Shown here: positions 52,972-63,249 of the stretch, piece by piece
Layout of the letters: every line of letters begins with the position of its first letter
Numbering within the stretch: the stretch's first letter is position 1
Assembly: GCA_922989275.2 (NCBI GenBank)
Contig: OV277868.1
Location: 77,428,216-77,492,215 of the forward strand
Origin: Gari tellinella
Lineage: Eukaryota; Mollusca; Bivalvia; Cardiida; Psammobiidae
DNA: 64,000 bases
Direction of reading: 5' to 3'
Notes under the pieces: generated by a model
Told to the model about the DNA's origin: nothing
Seen by the model: only the letters and a program-made list of their open reading frames with translations
Database searches by the model: none
Made by a program: the position numbers and the translations under genes

Positions 52972-53210
52972 TTAACCCTTTCACTCTCAATGACGCCTTA
53001 AAGCGCGTTTGCAAACAGTTTGAATCCTGATCAGACACCGCGTAACGCGGCGTCTGATCATGATCCAAACTGTTTGGCATTTTTTTTTACAGTCATACTG
53101 CCGTATATTTAACTTTGAAACGATATTGCAGACAACAATTTTGGAGCAGACGATAATGAAACGGTGAAGGGGTGAAAATCTCACGATTAATGTGGCAGCG
53201 AAATAGTTAA
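52972..53210 (-). mobile_element. MITE family F (TTAA)
   Basis: TTAACCCTTTCACTCTCAAT to GGCAGCGAAATAGTTAA, hairpin GACACCGCGTAACGCGGCGTC. Confidence 0.85.
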
Positions 53211-53218
53211 GAATGTGT

Positions 53219-53445
53219 TTAATCCTTATCTTACACAGCCCTACCACGAGTATAAAAGACATTTGCAAATAGTTTGGATCCTGATCAGACGCCGCGTTAC
53301 GCGGCGTCTGATCAGGATCCAAACTATTTGATACTAATTACGAAGTTTCTTCCATCATAGTACCTAAAATTCAAAATTGAGAAATAAAAGTAGACGATAA
53401 TTGCTTACAGAATAATTTATGACGTCATGACAGTGAAAGGGTTAA
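53219..53445 (+). mobile_element. MITE family F2 (TTAA)
   Basis: TTAATCCTTATCTTACACAG to CAGTGAAAGGGTTAA. Perfect hairpin GACGCCGCGTTACGCGGCGTC and TGACGTCA near 53420. Confidence 0.8.
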
Positions 53446-53774
53446 GCCATTTACAATATTGACTTTCTGATTTAATATTTATCCAGTATGAAGACCTTCT
53501 TAAGCGACAACTCAAAATGCGTCTCCTTGTCGGGTTTTAACAAAGGTTGCAAATAAATGCAGGGCGAATGTTGTAAAGGACAAAAGCAGTACAAAAACAG
53601 ATTCTAAATGAACGTTTTGCATGAAACAGCTGTCGGTATTGGCTTTAAAGATCTACATTCGTTTTAACAGGTACATGTACGTCGCTATTGGGCGGCCGTA
53701 CAGTGTAAGATTTTTTATTCCTAAACAGAGATAGATTGACCACTTAAGATTATTTACGATAAGTGTTATACATG
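53446..53774. other. Unassigned spacer
   Basis: No gene or repeat recognised. Confidence 0.4.
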
Positions 53775-53972
53775 TACAATTTACCCTCTCTATTACGACC
53801 AGTAAAACGAAGGCTAATTGATTGTACAAAAGGGAGGTGACAGCTTAAAACGGGGTGACAGTAAAACAGGAGCTTTCTGTGTTACTGCCATCATGCTTTA
53901 AGCAGTAATCTATCGTAAACATCTAATAAGTTACAAACTGTAAGTGGTCGTAATAGAGTGGTTTTGTTGTAC
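53775..53972. mobile_element. MITE family C
   Basis: CCCTCTCTATTACGACCAGT to GTGGTCGTAATAGAGTGGTT. The hairpin is shortened (GTGACAGTAAAACAGGAGCT / GTGTTACTGCCATCATGC). Confidence 0.75.
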
Positions 53973-54119
53973 TTCTATTTGTTAATTGAAAAAGAAATGG
54001 ACCCATGAGCAAGCCTGTCTCAACAAATGCTCTGGAAACACGTCTTTCTTGTCAGAGAAACAAAACGCATAGGCAGTTAGGCAATACGAAAATTGTAGAA
54101 AATGAAAGTTTTAACATGT

Positions 54120-54210
54120 AGACAAATCATAATAATAAGTCAGTTTGAAGCATTATCAGACGCCGAGTTGTTCGGCATCTGATCTGGTCATAGATGTTTA
54201 GCAGGTGACA
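54120..54210. repeat. Isolated core hairpin, diverged
   Basis: AGTTTGAAGCATTATCAGAC / GGCATCTGATCTGGTCATAG around GCCGAGTTGTTCGGC. No terminal repeats found. Confidence 0.55.
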
Positions 54211-55130
54211 AATGACCTTGTTGGTATATATATAACTTTATTTCCTCCAATTTCTGGAGAGTCATATGTAAAACATAACATTGCAAAATAAGTAGTAAAT
54301 GGCTACATATACGAACATGCAAATAAACAGGCAATGCAAACACATACATGAGAAAGAAAATACATACAGAAACATGAGGGAAAAGTCTAAACTTCATCTA
54401 ACATAGATTGAAGGTCATGTGTTGATGTCAATGCAAAACAGGTGAAACATACTATCCTCTCCATTCCGTTATATCGTATATACACACACAATCAGTCATA
54501 TCAATTGCAAGCAGCTTTGATACCAAGTCAGATGTTCAGTAAATCCGGGTACAGAAACTTAGGTTTGCAGAAAGTTTACCTTGCATGAGTTCATACATAA
54601 TTATACGTAAGGCGTTACCTCATTATACCCACTATCCTTATTTACAGTTTTGAAGACAGATGACCAATTAAAACAAATTGGAAAATAAAGCAGAACTTCC
54701 TTTAAGTACATTAGAACTTCTTGAGTAGAGAACATGTCTCATGTTGTTTCAAAGTTATTGTCAATGTTAGTTCAGCACATTTGACCTCTAAATGACCTCG
54801 AACTTTATTTGGCATTACAAATATTGTACTGAGCTTAAGGGTTTCTTAAGTTGAGTACAAATACCCAATATTAAGTCTCTATGACATGAAGGCCCGAAGT
54901 TAATGTCAATGTAAAGTTGTGGTCAGACTGGCAAACGAAAAACACTATACTCCCGTGCGGGGCATACAAGTTGTATTTTTCTGCATTTTATTGAGCTGCG
55001 TTTGCGTTTAGTTACAACGAGAGAATAACATATTTCTCTACTGTACACTGTACTTTAGCATTATGCAGGCACCAAGAGCATAGTACAGTATATGTAACTA
55101 TGATTCTTCAGCGGAGCGTCTCTATGACAA
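54211..55130. other. Mostly unassigned, with two remnants
   Basis: An I-like half lies at 54610-54720 (GAAGACAGATGACCAATTAA). A family A right end lies at 54970-55045 (TTGCGTTTAGTTACAACGAG, TTTCTCTACTGTA). No gene. Confidence 0.45.
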
Positions 55131-55327
55131 GTACAGTCAACTCCTACCTCTGGAATACACTGCACTTTATTTCGGTGATTAAATGTTTTCTTAAAGTAAG
55201 ATAAATGCAAAGCAGAAAGCTTAAGTAGGAGCTTTCACCTTTCTTCAAACCTTAGATTCCTACTTTAAGCTGCCACCTATCTTTTTACATCACAGGTGAG
55301 GTTTTATATTTAGTTGTCGTGTTATGA
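55131..55327. mobile_element. Family C/L-like, degenerate
   Basis: GTACAGTCAACTCCTACCTC at the left. Hairpin remnant AAGCAGAAAGCTTAAGTAGG / AGCTTTCACCTTTCTTC. Confidence 0.45.
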
Positions 55328-55406
55328 ATAATGGGTTGCTGAGACAGTACTTGGTGACCCAAATTCTTCTTGGCCTAGTTTTGCCGCACGTTGTGCAACT
55401 TGAAGG

Positions 55407-55650
55407 TACAGTGGAGAATCTGTTATTCTTTCCCGTTTAAACGCAAACGTACGCAAAGCGCTAAAACGTAAAAAAGTACAACTTTTGGACAATTCTGATA
55501 ATTCATGTTTATCTTGGTGGTCAACAGTTTGGAGCCTGATCAGACGCCGGGTTACCCGGCGTCTGAGCTGGCTTCAAACTGTTTGCACTGCAAATAATAG
55601 TTTTAGCGTAAACGCGTTTATTGGGGAAGAATAACACATTCTCCACTGTA
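55407..55650 (+). mobile_element. MITE family A (TA)
   Basis: TACAGTGGAGAATCTG to CACATTCTCCACTGTA. It sits at the junction of an older tandem duplication (units near 55330 and 55651-55935). Confidence 0.9.
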
Positions 55651-55667
55651 TAATGGGTTGCTTTAAA

Positions 55668-55845
55668 GCTCCAGAAAAAGGGAGTATTTCAAAAACTGGA
55701 TTAAACCCTATGGTGTTTCTACTCATTAGAATCGTCTCTTCGAGACGATTCTAATGAGTATAGTAACACCATAATATTTGGTACTGAAATGATAAAGAAA
55801 ATGTTTGATTTGTTCAGTTTACACCCTCTTATCTGGAGCCCTGTT
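55668..55845 (+). mobile_element. MITE family J with TTGCT duplication
   Basis: GCTCCAGAAAAAGGGAGTAT to TTATCTGGAGCCCTG, with perfect hairpin AGAATCGTCTCTTCGAGACG. TTGCT precedes (55662) and follows (55846) the element. Confidence 0.8.
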
Positions 55846-55977
55846 GCTGTTTTAAACGATAATGAGACAGTACTTGGTGACCCAATTTCTTCCTGACCTA
55901 GTTTTGTCGCACGTTGTGCAACTTGAAGGTAGAACTATGTCAAATACAGCGAAGAGGACGTTGCATATGTATGGTTT

Positions 55978-56238
55978 TTAACCCTTTCTCTGATAGAAGC
56001 GCCTTTAAGCGAATATGATGTATTACTCCGCTGAAGAACATAATTATTTCCAATTTAATCAGTCATTAATATACAGTATAGAGAATATTTTCTATATTCT
56101 AGCCATGATAGCTTAAATCAGGCTGAAAGTAAAGCAGAATGCGCCTTAAGGCGCATTCTGCTTTAATTTCAACCTGATTTAAGTAGTCACCTATCTTCAA
56201 TACTAGAAATAGGCTACATGTATCAGTTAAAGGGTTAA
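55978..56238 (+). mobile_element. MITE family I (TTAA)
   Basis: TTAACCCTTTCTCTGATAGA to GTTAAAGGGTTAA. Perfect tip GCGCCTTAAGGCGC within AATCAGGCTGAAAGTAAAGC and its inverse. Confidence 0.9.
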
Positions 56239-57010
56239 ACGGATCGAAACTGAAAAGCAATGCACACAAATGTAGAAAATGACTTCCAACAGTTTGCGAT
56301 ACATGTATATAGTTTGGAACATAATGTTGTAGTCTGTACTATAGAATACGTTATAGTTTCGAAATAAACGCAATTGTGAGAAAAAACGTGTTCTCCTCGT
56401 AAATAGTTTGGAGCTAGATCAGACGCCGGACACGTCTTTCCCACAGTGAGTTTAATGCAAGGTGAAAAATCGGTTTGCAATGCTAATGTCTCATTAATCA
56501 ACTAAGGAAATCTTGTAAACCATACCTAATTATGCATGTATAGTGGGGAATACGTTATTCTCCCCCAATAAACATATTTAGACTCCAAACAGATAGTTTC
56601 ATTGCAATCTGTTTGGAGCCTGATGAGACCATGGACACTTGTAACTCGGCGTCTGAGTAGACATTAAACTGTCTGTCGCCCTGATTAAATTAAACCGGAA
56701 ACGTAATTTAAAATGTGTAATTGTCTACTTTATACATGTAATGAACTGCTTTTGTATTTAGTTTAATGCAAACGTGAAATATCAATGTCCTTGTGTACAG
56801 TATGGATGAGTTATCGCATATACGGTTTACATGTAACAGGTGGAATAATTACGCAATGTCTTGTTTTATAATGCAAATGTCCCTTTTAATAACTTAGCAA
56901 ATCTGTTTAACCTCCATATATACAATGTAACTAACGAACTTATTGAGAAAGAATAATGTTTTCTCAACTATTAACAGCAGGGTACATGTATATCTGACAG
57001 CTTTCACTAC
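56239..57010. repeat. Two decayed family A copies
   Basis: The first (about 56338-56440) keeps GTTTGGAGCTAGATCAGACG. The second (56533-56965) starts TATAGTGGGGAATACG and keeps TCTGTTTGGAGCCTGATGAG. A final GAATAATGTTTTCTCAACT may be its right end. No gene. Confidence 0.5.
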
Positions 57011-57260
57011 TACAGTGGAGAATATGTTATTCTTTCCCGTTTAAACGCAAACGTACGCAAACGCAAAGCACTAAAACGTATAAAAGAACAACTTTTGGAC
57101 AATTCTGATAATTCTTGTTTATCTTGGTGGCAACCCGTTCGGAGCCTGATCAGACGCCGGGTTACCCGGCGTCTGATCTGGCTCCAAACTGTTTGCAATG
57201 GGAATAATAGTTTTAGCGTAAATGCGTTTATTGGGAAAGAATAACACATTCTCCACTGTA
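57011..57260 (+). mobile_element. MITE family A (TA)
   Basis: TACAGTGGAGAATATG to CACATTCTCCACTGTA, with intact hairpin. Confidence 0.9.
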
Positions 57261-57353
57261 CATTATGTATACATGTATTTTCAAAAAGTTCCATGCACAT
57301 GCAAAACATACTGTATGATGACCCAGCTGAGCATTATATACCAGAGATGCATG

Positions 57354-57563
57354 TACAGTACACTTTCTCTATTATGACCATTGAAACGAATGCTAATTGA
57401 TCTATTAAAGGCAGGTGATGGCTTAAAGCAAGGTGACAGTAAAACAGAAAGCTTCTAAGGAGCTTTCTATTTTACTGTCACCTTGCTTTAAGCAGTAGCC
57501 TGCTTTCAACGTCAAATAAGTTACATTACTTAGGGGTCGTATTAGAGAGGTCTTACAAATGTA
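57354..57563. mobile_element. MITE family C
   Basis: TACAGTACACTTTCTCTATT to CGTATTAGAGAGGTCTTACA. Hairpin AAAGCAAGGTGACAGTAAAA and its inverse are nearly perfect. Confidence 0.8.
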
Positions 57564-57695
57564 CGTGTATACGAGAGACTGCATGTACAGTATCATACCA
57601 CTGACGATCGTACGATGGAGGAAATGAGAGAGAGAAAATGCATGGTACAGTCGCATCTGTATAGAACGACCACCGAAAAGATTACTAGCTGGCAT

Positions 57696-57835
57696 CAGTG
57701 GAGAAAACGTTATCCTTTCCCGTTTAAACGCAAACGAAACGCAAACGCAAAACACTAACACGTAGAAAATAATTTTTTTCGACAATTCTGATAATTGATG
57801 TTTATCTTGGTGGCTGTAAACAGTCATGCCTGCAT
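57696..57835 (+). mobile_element. Family A, left half only
   Basis: CAGTGGAGAAAACGTTATCC to TGATGTTTATCTTGGTGGC, ending at the hairpin border. Confidence 0.75.
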
Positions 57836-58008
57836 CATGCGAGCATTTAAAAGATATATTTATAGTTTTTATGACAGATACATGTAGCAGCTTGATGCAA
57901 TACAAAAGTAATGCAGAAAGTTCCTTTTTGTCATACATTCAGTGATCACTCCTCTTTAAAGATCGCCCTTCATCTAAACCCAGTGGCGGCTTAGCACAGG
58001 TTTCGTTG
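57836..58008. repeat. L-type left arm
   Basis: CAGCTTGATGCAATACAAAA and GTAATGCAGAAAGTTCC near 57888-57925 match one arm of L. The rest is unassigned. Confidence 0.45.
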
Positions 58009-58260
58009 TACAGTGGAGAAAGCGTTATTCTTTCCCAATAAACGCGTTAACGCTTAAATCTATTATTTCCAATACAAACCGTTTGGAGCCAGATCAGACG
58101 CCGGGTAACCCGGCGTCTGATCATGCTTCAAACTGTTTACCGTCCAAGTTAAAATCAATATTTAGAATTGTTAAACAATTGTCATTTTCTACAATCTTTT
58201 GCAATGCGTTTGCGTTTCGTTTGCGTTTAAACGGGAACTAGTAACGTTTTTTCCACTGTA
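58009..58260 (-). mobile_element. MITE family A (TA)
   Basis: TACAGTGGAGAAAGCG to GTTTTTTCCACTGTA, hairpin intact. The AACG terminal subtype matches 23993 and 36964. Confidence 0.88.
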
Positions 58261-58391
58261 TAATATCATGCAACCTGAGCATGTATCACTGCTCTCCAGG
58301 TATCAGGACACTTGGAATTTCCATCTGACGGCTGAACATGTCGTATGCTCATAATTTATCCGAGAGTGGAGCCATGGTTTTAGTTTAGACT

Positions 58392-58683
58392 TACAGTGGA
58401 GAATCTGTTATTCTTTCCCAATAAACGCGTTTACGCTAAAACTATTATTTGCAGTGCAAACAGTTTGGAGCCAGATCAGACGCCGGGCAACCCGGCGTCT
58501 GATCAGGCTTCAAACTGTTTGCTACCAAGATAAACAAGAATTATCAGAATTGTCAAAAAGTTGTTCTTTTCTACGTTTTAGCGCTTTGCGTTTGCGTACG
58601 TTTGCGTTTAAACGGGAAAGAATAACAGATTCTCCACTGTATGACGTCACCAATGACGTCAGAATAACAGATTCTCCACTGTA
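58392..58683 (-). mobile_element. MITE family A with duplicated right end
   Basis: The first right terminus ends at 58641. After TGACGTCACCAATGACGTC, a second AGAATAACAGATTCTCCACT terminus ends at 58683. Confidence 0.88.
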
Positions 58684-58701
58684 TTGGTGTGTTGTGTATG
58701 G

Positions 58702-58953
58702 TTAACCCATTACCCCTGAGCCTTTTCTAATATTGAAAATTGTAGACCACTTAAAGCAGGTTGAAAGTAAAGCAGAAAGCGCCTAAAGGCGCATTCTGCT
58801 TTACTTGCAGCCTGCTTTAAGCTATCATCTACTAGAAAATAGAAAATATTTATTCTGATAAATATTCTTAATTGTATAATTTGGAACTATTTTCTTCAGT
58901 GGAGGAATAAATTAGAGGCGTAAAAAGGCGTATTTATGGGGTAATTGGGTTAA
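58702..58953 (-). mobile_element. MITE family I (TTAA)
   Basis: TTAACCCATTACCCCTGAGC to GGGGTAATTGGGTTAA. Hairpin GCGCCTAAAGGCGC within AAAGCAGGTTGAAAGTAAAG. Confidence 0.85.
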
Positions 58954-59332
58954 ATGCAGTGAGGGAGACGTTATTATCTCGCGTTAAAACTAAACTAAAC
59001 GCAAACACAGAGCAATGAGATTTTGAAGCATGATAACATCAATGCAGAAATGATATTTCGCCATAGAGACGTTTATACTACAAAACCATTTCATTTCAAC
59101 GAGTTTCAATTTTAAAATAAACCATTTTCAAACGTGTTTCAGAAAACTTAATAACAAGCAGTGCATACCCTGATCAGAGAGCTCCTACTGGAACCATCTG
59201 ATTAGGTTCAGCACTCTTTGCAAAATATACATCTAGTTTTTCCTGCATAGATAGAAAGGGTTTAAATCCCATCGAAATATTCACTTACAAGTAATAGTCA
59301 ACCCAGTTTGCCTATCTTTTATAGATTCAGAT
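58954..59332. repeat. A-end and E-like remnants
   Basis: GTGAGGGAGACGTTATTATC (58959) resembles an A left end. At 59151-59222, AGCAGTGCATACCCTGATCA / GATTAGGTTCAGCACTCTTT is an E-type hairpin. Confidence 0.5.
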
Positions 59333-59834
59333 TTAACCCTCTCCCCCATAGAAACGACTCTTAGTGTATTTAATTTATTACTCCGCTGAAGAAAATAGTT
59401 CCAGTTTATACCCTCATAAACAATTACTATTACACATAGTTTATGTAGCCTAGCAGATTTTAGCTTAAAGCAGGCTGAAAGTAAAGCAGAATGTGCCTTA
59501 AGGCACATTCTGCTTTACTTTCAACCTGCTTTAACTCTTTCCTCCCTGAAACTTTAAATGGAAGATTCCAGTTTCCATTTTAGTCTAGTCCCTTTCTGAC
59601 TTTTAAGGGTTGTTTTTGTCAATGTTTGGCATTGTGACAAACAGTGAAGAACCTGATCAGAGGGCTCCTTTCGGAGCCCTCTGATCAGGGTCTTCACTGT
59701 TTGCATAGGACAAGTGTACTATTCACATGTACACTGTTTGAAAAGCACGCCTATATGCGGGACTAGGGCACAAAGAGTTAAGTGGCCAGCTGTCTTCAAA
59801 ACTATAAATACGAGGTATATGGGTAAAGGATTAA
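59333..59834 (+). mobile_element. MITE family I carrying a nested E
   Basis: TTAACCCTCTCCCCCATAGA to GGGTAAAGGATTAA. The hairpin GTGCCTTAAGGCAC is intact. E occupies 59531-59781, directly after the right hairpin arm. Confidence 0.9.
59531..59781 (+). mobile_element. MITE family E nested in I
   Basis: TTAACTCTTTCCTCCCTG to GGCACAAAGAGTTAA. Perfect hairpin GAGGGCTCCTTTCGGAGCCC. Undisturbed I copies read CTGCTTTAAGTGG here. Confidence 0.92.
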
Positions 59835-59994
59835 GAAGACACTTTGTTTAACAGGTACTTGAATAGTCCTCGAAATTATTATGATCGGAAATATTTGAAT
59901 AACCGGGCCGGGCTGTAGTCTATTGTAAATAGACATGTTTTCACAAATACATGAACATGTTTACGTTTATACATGTACATGTACTTCTAAAGGG

Positions 59995-60234
59995 GGAACA
60001 CCTCTATGTTTTCCATTTAAACAAAAGGCAACACAATCATTTAAAGTGTAGACATTTCTTGAAAATGTTAACGATTATTTTTTATTTTGAATGGCAAACA
60101 GCCCGGGACCTGATCAGACGTCGGGTTACATGTATACATGTACCCGTCGTCTGATCTGACTCCAAACTGTTTGCAGAGGATATACAGTTTTAGCTTTAAC
60201 GCAGTTATTGGGGAAGATTATTGTATTCTCCATT
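59995..60234 (+). mobile_element. Family A, diverged
   Basis: ACACCTCTATGTTTTCCATT, hairpin CCTGATCAGACGTCGGGTTA with TACATGTATACATGTA at its tip, and TTGTATTCTCCATTGTTTG. Confidence 0.65.
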
Positions 60235-60850
60235 GTTTGTAGTACACAAATATGGCGTATGCTTGAAGTTTAAAATTCAACAATAATGTTTTTAAATCTA
60301 TATCCCTATAGCCCACCAATTATCACCGTAAACTTTGATTGCTTCAAATACGACTACATATTAACTTAGATTAATATCTGGATCAGGTTATTGAATATTC
60401 GATTAAATCAGCTAAGCCAAAGAGAACACATCTAGCGTGTTGTATTACGATATTTTGATAAAAGCTAAACAAAAAGGATTTTTTAAGCACGGACGAAAAT
60501 GGTCTATTCAACCCAACTAGCATATTTGAAAATATGAATAGCTGTATAGTACATGTATTTATCGATTGCAATCGCCACTTTAACTGCAAACTATATAAGC
60601 TTTAAAATTTTCGGTCTATAGTTTGAAATATTTAGGGTTGTGTTCTACATTATTTTGCAAAACGACGAACAGTGCAGACACTGGTTAGAGGTGCCTTCTA
60701 ATTTGGGTCTACACAATTTGCAAAGGACACGACGTATCCAAGTAAACTCTTCACAGGGACATATCTCGCAAAGGACACGTCAAAAAGCATATACAAAACA
60801 ACTTTTCCGGAAAATAAATGCAAATTGTACTCTATAAAGGAAAACCGCAG
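60235..60850. repeat. Unassigned, with E-like remnant
   Basis: At about 60620-60725, TTTAGGGTTGTGTTCTACAT and ACAGTGCAGACACTGGTTAG match E. No gene elsewhere. Confidence 0.45.
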
Positions 60851-61056
60851 TACAGTAAAATCGCTATATCTAGACCACAACATCGTGTTAATTATTAAGT
60901 GTTACAAAAATGTAAAGACTGGGGGCTGCTTAAAACAAAGTGACAGAAAAACAGGAGCTTTCTGTTTTACTGTCACTTTGCTTTAAGCTGTCGCCTGTCT
61001 TATATCCAATCAATTAGCCTTTCTTTTAGTAGTCGTAATAGAGAGATTTTACAGTA
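60851..61056. mobile_element. MITE family C
   Basis: TACAGTAAAATCGCTATATC to GTAATAGAGAGATTTTACAG. Shortened hairpin CAAAGTGACAGAAAAACAGG / GTTTTACTGTCACTTTGC. Confidence 0.8.
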
Positions 61057-61074
61057 AATGTAATCAGTACACAA

Positions 61075-61176
61075 CGGAGAAGTGAAGAAGATCGTTATCA
61101 TTTCCCTTTTTGTACTGTACGTAAACGAAACGCAACCACAGTGCGATAAAATCCGTAAAAAGACAATGTTTTGAAA
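61075..61176 (+). mobile_element. Family A left end, fragment
   Basis: GGAGAAGTGAAGAAGATCGT, then GTACGTAAACGAAACGCAAC and TGCGATAAAATCCGTAAAA. It runs into the 17-bp array. Confidence 0.5.
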
Positions 61177-61363
61177 TTTCGTAATAGAGAGGTGGTCGTA
61201 AAAGAGAAGTGCCCGTACATGTAACAGAGAGGTGGTCGTAATAGAGAGGTGGTCGTAATAGAGAGATTGTCGTAATAGAGAAGTGGTCGTAATAGAGAGG
61301 TGGTCGTAATAGAGAAGTGGTCGTAATAGAGAGGTGGTCGTAATAGAGATGTGGCCGTAATAA
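61177..61363 (+). repeat. 17-bp minisatellite, left block
   Basis: About ten units of GGTGGTCGTAATAGAGA. The unit equals the terminal sequence of family C (GGTCGTAATAGAGAGG). A variant GTGCCCGTACATGTAACAG is embedded once. Confidence 0.9.
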
Positions 61364-62765
61364 ACAAGAGCACCGCAAGCCGGGCACATTATACGCCCGT
61401 AAAATCGATCTTAGAATGTAGTCATACCAAAACCCTATCAAGGTAAAAACAAAAGGGGAAGAACCGGGTTACCCTGAAAGTTAGGGGTCATATGCTGACC
61501 AAGTTTCAAAAGGATGGGAATAAATTTGTTTGAGAACGAGAGCTACAAACAAAAAATGCCCGTTTTTTGACGATAAAAGGGGCATTACTCTTGAATGTCA
61601 GGGGCAATCTTGCTGGTTATGGAGCTTGACCGAGACATTATGGTCATACACATGCCGACAAAGTTTCAAAAGGATTGGATAAATTTATTTGAGTTAGAGA
61701 GCGGACAAACTAAAAAATGCCCGTTTTTGACAAAATAAGGGGCATAACTCTTGAATGTCTGGGGCAATCCTGCTGGTTATAGAACATAACAGAGACATTA
61801 TGGTAATACACATGCTGACCAAGTTTCAAAAGGATTGGAATAAATTTCTTTGAGTTAGAGAGCGGACAAACTAAAAAATGCCCGTTTTAGATGAAAAAAG
61901 GGGCATAACTCTTGACTGTTTGTGGCAATCTTGCTGGTTATGAAACATAACCGAGACATTATGGTCATACACATGCTGACCAAGTTTCAAAAGGCCTGAA
62001 ATAAATTTGTTTGAGTTAGAGAGCGGACAAACTAAAATATGCCCGTTTTTTACGAAAAAAGGGGCATAACTCTTGAATGCCTGGTGCAATCCTGCTTGTT
62101 ATCAAACTTGACAGAGACATTATGGTCATACACATGCTGACCAAGTTTCAAAAGGATTAAAATAAATGTGTTTGAGTTATAGAGCAGACAAACTAAAATA
62201 TGCCCGTTTTTTACGAAAAAAGGGGCATAACTCTTAAATGTCTGGGGCAATCCTGCTGGTTATCGAACTTGACCGAGATATTATGGTCATACACATGCTG
62301 ACAAAGTTTGAAAAGGATTAAAATAAATTTGTTTGAGTTAGAGAGCGGACAAACTAAAATATGCCCGTTTTTTACGAAAAAAGGGGCATAACTCTTGAAT
62401 GTCTGGAGTAATCCTGCTGGTTATCGAACTTGACCGAGATATTATGGTCATACACATGCTGACAAAGTTTGAAAAGGATTAAAAAACATTTCTTTGAGTT
62501 AGAGAGCGGACAAACTAATATGCCCGTTTTTGACAAAAAAGGGGCATAACTCTTGAATGTCTGGGTCAATCTTGCTGGTTATCGAACTTGACCGAGATAT
62601 TATGGTCATACACGTTCTGACCAAGTTTCAAAAGGATTAGACTAAATTTGTTTGAATTAGAGAGCGGACATGAAAAAGTTAACGGACGGACAGACGGACG
62701 GACGGACAGACGGACGGACAGCGCCACGACATAATACGTCCCGTCTGAAGACGGGCGTATAAAAA
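61364..62765 (+). repeat. Dispersed repeat family G inside the minisatellite
   Basis: ACAAGAGCACCGCAAGCCGG to CCGTCTGAAGACGGGCGTAT-AAAAA. About eight 160-bp monomers. Array units occur directly on both sides. Closely related to the copy at 12679 but one monomer longer. Confidence 0.85.
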
Positions 62766-63030
62766 GTAGCCGTAATAAAGAAGTGGCCGTAATAGAGAGG
62801 TGGTCGTAATAGAGAAGTGGTCGTAACAGAGGGGTGGTCGTAATAGAGAGTAATAGAGAGGTGGTCGTAATAGAGAGGTGGTCGTAATAGATAGGTGGTC
62901 TTAATAGAGAAGTGCCCGTACATGTAACAGAGAGGTGGTCGTAATAGAGAGGTGGTCGTAATAGAGAGGTGGTCGTAATAGAGAGGTGGTCGTAATAGAG
63001 AAGTGGTCGTGACAGAGATGTTTTACTGTA
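62766..63030 (+). repeat. 17-bp minisatellite, right block
   Basis: About thirteen GGTGGTCGTAATAGAGA-like units, again with the GTGCCCGTACATGTAACAG variant. It ends with the C terminus GATGTTTTACTGTA. Confidence 0.9.
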
Positions 63031-63180
63031 TATTTATGCACACGCAGTGACCCAGCTACTGACACCACTGTCCATAGTAACTCAAAAATATTTGTAAAAT
63101 GTCCTAGATAATGGCGATCGATTAGAACAGTATATTTGCTTCCTGTCGTGTTTTTTTCAATAGTCATGGCAGACAGTTGC
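62905..63180. repeat. Inverted duplication, left arm
   Basis: Reads as the inverse of 63333-63608 from the 17-bp units through CACACGCAGTGACCCAGCTA to TAGTCATGGCAGACAGTTGC. Essentially identical except for one fewer 17-bp unit in the right arm. Confidence 0.88.
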
Positions 63181-63249
63181 GGAAGAATTTACGGAAATAC
63201 ATTGAAAAGTTTTTCTTGTGTTGATCGTCGTTATGGCTTGGCGTCGAAT

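Noticed and set aside
57423..57938. 171-codon open frame on the minus strand
   Set aside because: It crosses MITE C, a truncated A and an L remnant and has no domain.
61000..61441. Open frames encoding repeated LLRPPLYYDH-like peptides
   Set aside because: They are translations of the 17-bp minisatellite. The unit length is not a multiple of three, so all frames repeat.
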